From Marininema mesophilum (lineage in GTDB: Bacteria > Bacillota > Bacilli > Thermoactinomycetales > DSM-45169), in assembly GCF_900106775.1 (NCBI RefSeq), contig NZ_FNNQ01000008.1:62001-126000 (forward strand): 64,000 nt of DNA, in the 5' to 3' direction. Below the pieces are notes generated by a model that did no database searches, was not told the origin of the DNA, and saw nothing but the letters and a program-made list of their open reading frames with translations. Position 1 is the first letter of the stretch. Each line of letters begins with the position of its first letter. The translations under genes were made by a program, and so were the position numbers. Below, one piece after another: positions 60,510 to 64,000 of this stretch.

Positions 60510-62573
60510 ATGGATACGATTAAAAAATTGGAAAACGATAAGCTAGCGGAGACGATTAAGGAAATGGAAAGACAACGAGCAACCCTTGACCTAATTCCTC
60601 GTTATCACGGCAAGGACATTGTAGAACATGTTTTAGATGAGCAACGTCAACAGCAACGGAAACGATTGGAGAAAGCAGCTCCAGCACCCTACTTTGGACG
60701 ATTGGATTTTAAGCCAGAGAGCTCCGAAACAACTGCTTCACTCTATATCGGTAAGGCTGGTGTGGAAGGTGCCGATGGTAAAGATCCGTTAGTGATCGAT
60801 TGGCGGGCCCCTATCGCCAGCCTCTTTTATTCTTTTACAGGGCAATCCAAGACAGCTTCCTATGAAGCCCCTGAAGAGACGGTCACAGGTACCGTAAGGC
60901 TCAAAAGGAATATCGCCATTCATGAACAAATCCTGGAACGCATCGTAGATAGCTATGTAGAGGGTGATGAAAAAAGCGGTGGAGGAGCAAGTGATGACTT
61001 TCTCCTTTACCGGCTCGAAGAAAGTAAAGACCATCGCCTTCGAGATATCGTATCAACGATTCAATCCGAACAGGATGCGATCATCCGTGCTGAACGTGAA
61101 AAGGCATTGGTGATTCAAGGAGTGCCTGGAAGTGGAAAAACTACCGTAGCCCTTCATCGACTCGCCTACCTCCTCTATCACTATCAAGACCGGATGAAGC
61201 CCGAGAAAATGGTTGTCTTCGCTCCCAACCGTATGTTTCTTGATTATATATCCGATGTATTACCCGAGCTTGGCGTTGGCGACATTCAACAAACCACCTT
61301 TAATGACTGGGCTTTAGAAATCCTTGGTACATCCATCAAACTCCCCGATACAGCAAAGGTTGCCCGGGATCGATTTGAACAAGATCAGCAATCCGAGGAT
61401 TCTTCGCAAGTCCGATATAAAGAGTCCATAGATTTTCTCCATCAGCTTGAACAGACACTGGATCAATATGAATCCTCTATACTTCCTGCTAAGGATCTAT
61501 TGGCATGGGAAGGAGCACTATTATCCAAAGAGACCATCCGAGATTGGTATGATCGCGAATACCGCCACTATCCTCTACTTAAACGCCGAGAGAGGGTCCA
61601 AAAACGGATAAAACGATGGATAGAAACAGAGCACACCTCCATCCGGGGTATAGATCCGCGTGGAGAATGGAAAAAGCAAGCCAATAAACGATTACAAGCA
61701 TATATGAAGCTATGGCCTAAACCCACGCCTCTCCGGCTCTATCGCCAACTACTACGTACCTTAACCAATGAAGAACTTCCTCGAAAATGGCAACCGAAGG
61801 AAGAGGATTTAGCCCCACTTCTTCTCATCCAACGCCGTCTAACAGGGATCTTCCCTGAGGATCGTTTCGATCACATCGTCATAGACGAAGCCCAAGACTT
61901 CTCTTCCTTTCAAACCGCATTATTACAAAAACATTGTCCTCTAGGCTCCTTTACGATCCTTGGTGATCTTCTCCAAAACATCGTACCTGGACGGGGAATT
62001 ACTCGGTGGGAGGAAATTCTTGATCTTTTTTCGGAGCAACAACAGGGCTACTATCAGTTAGACCGCAGTTACCGATCCACCATGGAGATTATCAACTTTG
62101 CCAATGAGATCATCCAGCCCTATCGAGGCAATGTCAAACCCGCTGAACCTGTTTTTCGTAGCGGGTCTCCAGTGGATGTACGCTCCACCTCCAACAAGCT
62201 TATCAAGCACACCATGGAGGCTCTTGATGAGTTAAAATCCCTAGATTGTCGTACTATCGCAGTGATCACCCGCACAGAAAACGATGCACGGAACCTCCAT
62301 CAAGCACTCCTGGATCAAGGAAAGTCCGTCCATCTTCTCACACCTGGAGAAGCTACCTATCAGGGAGGCATATCCATCATCCCCATTTATCTAGTAAAGG
62401 GGCTTGAATTTGATGGGGCGATTTTGACCGATGTAGATCAAGATCGCTACCCAGATGATCCATTCCATGCACGCTTGCTATATGTAGGATGCACACGGGC
62501 ATTGCATCATTTGAAACTTTTTTGTGGTGGGAAGCCTTCGCCTCTGCTTAGAGAGGCAAGGGTAGGCATATGA
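60510..62573 (+). CDS. helD: HelD-like UvrD/Rep superfamily helicase
   Basis: A 687-aa superfamily 1 ATPase resembling HelD, which releases RNA polymerase from stalled complexes. The N-terminus has a helical KKLENDKLAETIKEMERQRAT stretch and the HelD marker PYFGRLDF. DPLVIDWRAPIASLFYSF is also highly typical. Walker A is VPGSGKTTVALHRL and motif II is HIVIDEAQDFS. GLEFDGAILTDVD and LYVGCTRALH close the helicase. ATG 60510 follows AAGGGAGG. It is shorter than Bacillus HelD (about 774 aa), with a reduced N-terminal coiled coil. Confidence 0.9.
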   Translation: MDTIKKLENDKLAETIKEMERQRATLDLIPRYHGKDIVEHVLDEQRQQQRKRLEKAAPAPYFGRLDFKPESSETTASLYIGKAGVEGADGKDPLVIDWRAPIASLFYSFTGQSKTASYEAPEETVTGTVRLKRNIAIHEQILERIVDSYVEGDEKSGGGASDDFLLYRLEESKDHRLRDIVSTIQSEQDAIIRAEREKALVIQGVPGSGKTTVALHRLAYLLYHYQDRMKPEKMVVFAPNRMFLDYISDVLPELGVGDIQQTTFNDWALEILGTSIKLPDTAKVARDRFEQDQQSEDSSQVRYKESIDFLHQLEQTLDQYESSILPAKDLLAWEGALLSKETIRDWYDREYRHYPLLKRRERVQKRIKRWIETEHTSIRGIDPRGEWKKQANKRLQAYMKLWPKPTPLRLYRQLLRTLTNEELPRKWQPKEEDLAPLLLIQRRLTGIFPEDRFDHIVIDEAQDFSSFQTALLQKHCPLGSFTILGDLLQNIVPGRGITRWEEILDLFSEQQQGYYQLDRSYRSTMEIINFANEIIQPYRGNVKPAEPVFRSGSPVDVRSTSNKLIKHTMEALDELKSLDCRTIAVITRTENDARNLHQALLDQGKSVHLLTPGEATYQGGISIIPIYLVKGLEFDGAILTDVDQDRYPDDPFHARLLYVGCTRALHHLKLFCGGKPSPLLREARVGI

Positions 62574-62770
62574 CAGTAAGGCTATCAACCCTCTACTACA
62601 CATGCTGGTTAGCCATTCCCGGAGGTCTCCGTTAATTAAAAGCACTTCATACTACAGCTTCAATTTCTTCATCATCAGGGTTTTGAGAAGGAAGAACGGA
62701 TTCTGCATAGCGAACATTTGCAAATGTTCACTTTCATCCCAATCCTGAAGGGCGTAGTAGGTTTTGTAAG

Positions 62771-62813
62771 ATATAAAAAGACTCCCATATTTATCATGGG
62801 AGTCTTTTTATAT
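62771..62813. terminator. Bidirectional terminator between helD and lldP
   Basis: ATAAAAAGACTCCCAT and its complement ATGGGAGTCTTTTTAT flank an 8-nt loop, giving a T-rich tail on both strands. Between 62574 and 62770 nothing else is recognisable. Confidence 0.88.
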
Positions 62814-62823
62814 CCCTGCATCC

Positions 62824-64000
62824 TTATAAAATCATTTTCCATAGTGCCACTTCAACTATTAAAAGAATTAGGGTACCTATACCAACTAGAGTTATTGTAC
62901 GTAGCAATTGATTTTCATGTTCAGGAATTTTTCCGATGGTGGTAGCTAATACGACTCTGGATGGACAAGCCATGGTTAAATGCGAAGAGCTCGTATTTTG
63001 TGCAAATGCAAAGAGGTCAGGGCTCATATGTAGATGTTGGGCTGTTTTCAATTGTAAATTCATAAACATAGCATTAGATCCTGTGTTGCTCCCAGTAAGA
63101 AAACCTCCGAGCCCCCCAATAATTGGAGAAATATATATAAATGTTGACCCCATAAAGGTGGCTGCAGTACTTGAAAGTATCTGAGTCATTCCCGCCTTAT
63201 CCATAATCTGAGACATAACCACAAATACTAATGTAGACAAGAGCACTGGAATTAATTGCTTTACTGTTTTTATGATACATTCTTTAATCATTGATGTTGA
63301 TACTTTATATATAAATACGACATATATACAGACCAATAATAGATAGAATCCCGGAGCATACAAAAGAGGAAGTGTGAAGTCGTATTTAGGTAATTGCAAT
63401 ACCAATATTTCCTTTAGGTTGTTTTCTAATAGAGGAAACGTGCGAGTTATAAACAAAAGTATAATCAATAGGATGTAAGCGCTCATAGCGCGAATAATAG
63501 AGGAACTAGAATCTAACTTTCCTAATATTGTTGCTTTCTTTTGGGTTATGCGAATCAGTAGCAATTCTACGGATAGTGCTATAATGGCTCCAAAAACACC
63601 TGCCAATTCTACACTTACATAATAATTAAAAAACCATACGGCAAGTGATAAAGAACTGCTAACTAAAATAACTTCCCAAAAATGTTTACGTAAAGCGTAA
63701 AATCCTCCGCTTACTAAGACCATTAAAAACGAAAAATAAAAAAAAGTAGGAACAGAAAGGATTGCGCTACCTGTACCCAATTTACTTAAAGGATACTCAG
63801 TTAAGTTAGATCCAATAACAGTTCCCGTTGCCAAAGCCCCCCAAGGAACTGCCGTTAAGCTTAATAAAGAAATTAATACTGCCTTATATTTATCAAAACC
63901 TAACGCAATTAATATAGGAGCAATTACAATCATTGCTAAACCAAATCCACTTGCAGATTCAACTAACGGAGAAAATGCAACGGCTATAAGAAGAACTTGT
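62824..64000 (-). CDS. lldP: L-lactate permease (LctP family), partial
   Basis: The C-terminal 391 codons of a membrane carrier importing lactate, running off the right edge. The frame is open to position 64000, starting with a FSPLVESASGFGLAMIVIAP block typical of LctP family helices. Later segments include IGGLGGFLTGSNTGSNAMF and NTSSSHLTMACPSRVVLATT, with about ten hydrophobic helices. The first internal Met (63933) is not the true start. The region is more AT-rich than its neighbours. A terminator lies right after the stop. Confidence 0.88.
   Translation of the reverse strand, partial: QVLLIAVAFSPLVESASGFGLAMIVIAPILIALGFDKYKAVLISLLSLTAVPWGALATGTVIGSNLTEYPLSKLGTGSAILSVPTFFYFSFLMVLVSGGFYALRKHFWEVILVSSSLSLAVWFFNYYVSVELAGVFGAIIALSVELLLIRITQKKATILGKLDSSSSIIRAMSAYILLIILLFITRTFPLLENNLKEILVLQLPKYDFTLPLLYAPGFYLLLVCIYVVFIYKVSTSMIKECIIKTVKQLIPVLLSTLVFVVMSQIMDKAGMTQILSSTAATFMGSTFIYISPIIGGLGGFLTGSNTGSNAMFMNLQLKTAQHLHMSPDLFAFAQNTSSSHLTMACPSRVVLATTIGKIPEHENQLLRTITLVGIGTLILLIVEVALWKMIL

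Overview
The window is chromosomal DNA from an endospore-forming Gram-positive bacterium (Bacillota). Evidence for this: SpoVR, the YtrH/YtrI sporulation membrane proteins, four YheC/YheD-type spore-coat ATP-grasp proteins, a SAM riboswitch, a tryptophan T-box leader, a Gram-positive style DnaE, strong Shine-Dalgarno sequences and frequent GTG/TTG starts. Moderate base composition, YheCD expansion and secreted S8 proteases fit a Thermoactinomycetaceae-like lineage. That family assignment is inference.

Layout. Positions 1-7142 hold a minus-strand assimilatory sulfate operon (cysH, cysP, sat, cysC, sulfite reductase, a DUF3906 protein, cobA/SUMT, sirC). It starts from a sigma-A type promoter and a SAM-I riboswitch. 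Positions 7193-23602 carry housekeeping genes partly in Bacillus ytr/ytp/yto/ytk order (pgpA, dnaE, ytrH, ytrI, ytpI, ytoI, ytkL). These are interrupted by a frameshifted haloacetate-dehalogenase-like gene, a split LigD plus Ku end-joining module, and a glycine-betaine type ABC transporter whose permease and binding protein are fused.

Positions 23711-33960 are the most unusual part. A candidate sigma-K promoter precedes four tightly coupled ATP-grasp genes and a GNAT acetyltransferase. They are followed by a giant protein (about 1345 aa) with 99 uninterrupted decapeptide repeats, 77 of them with histidine at position 7. Together they look like a spore-surface structural and modification locus. 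Positions 33961-38690 look like an inserted or rearranged segment bounded by a decayed copy of the 3' end of spoVR and the intact spoVR. It carries a possible frameshift-encoded exported peptide, a secreted S8 protease, a stand-alone kanosamine-6-phosphate phosphatase-like (NtdB) gene and a 45-aa gene with its own promoter and terminator.

Positions 38640-50858 hold spoVR, a metallo-beta-lactamase-fold hydrolase, type 2 IPP isomerase (fni), a second S8 protease paralogous to the first but carrying an extra PA-like domain, aminopeptidase AmpS, a Nudix hydrolase, signal peptidase I, a SteT-like amino acid permease and a LysE-family exporter. Positions 50868-64000 hold odhA-odhB (2-oxoglutarate dehydrogenase), a secreted lipase, trpS with its T-box, ccdC, alkaline phosphatase, a HelD-type helicase and a truncated L-lactate permease gene. 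No rRNA, tRNA, CRISPR array, transposase or recognisable insertion sequence was found.
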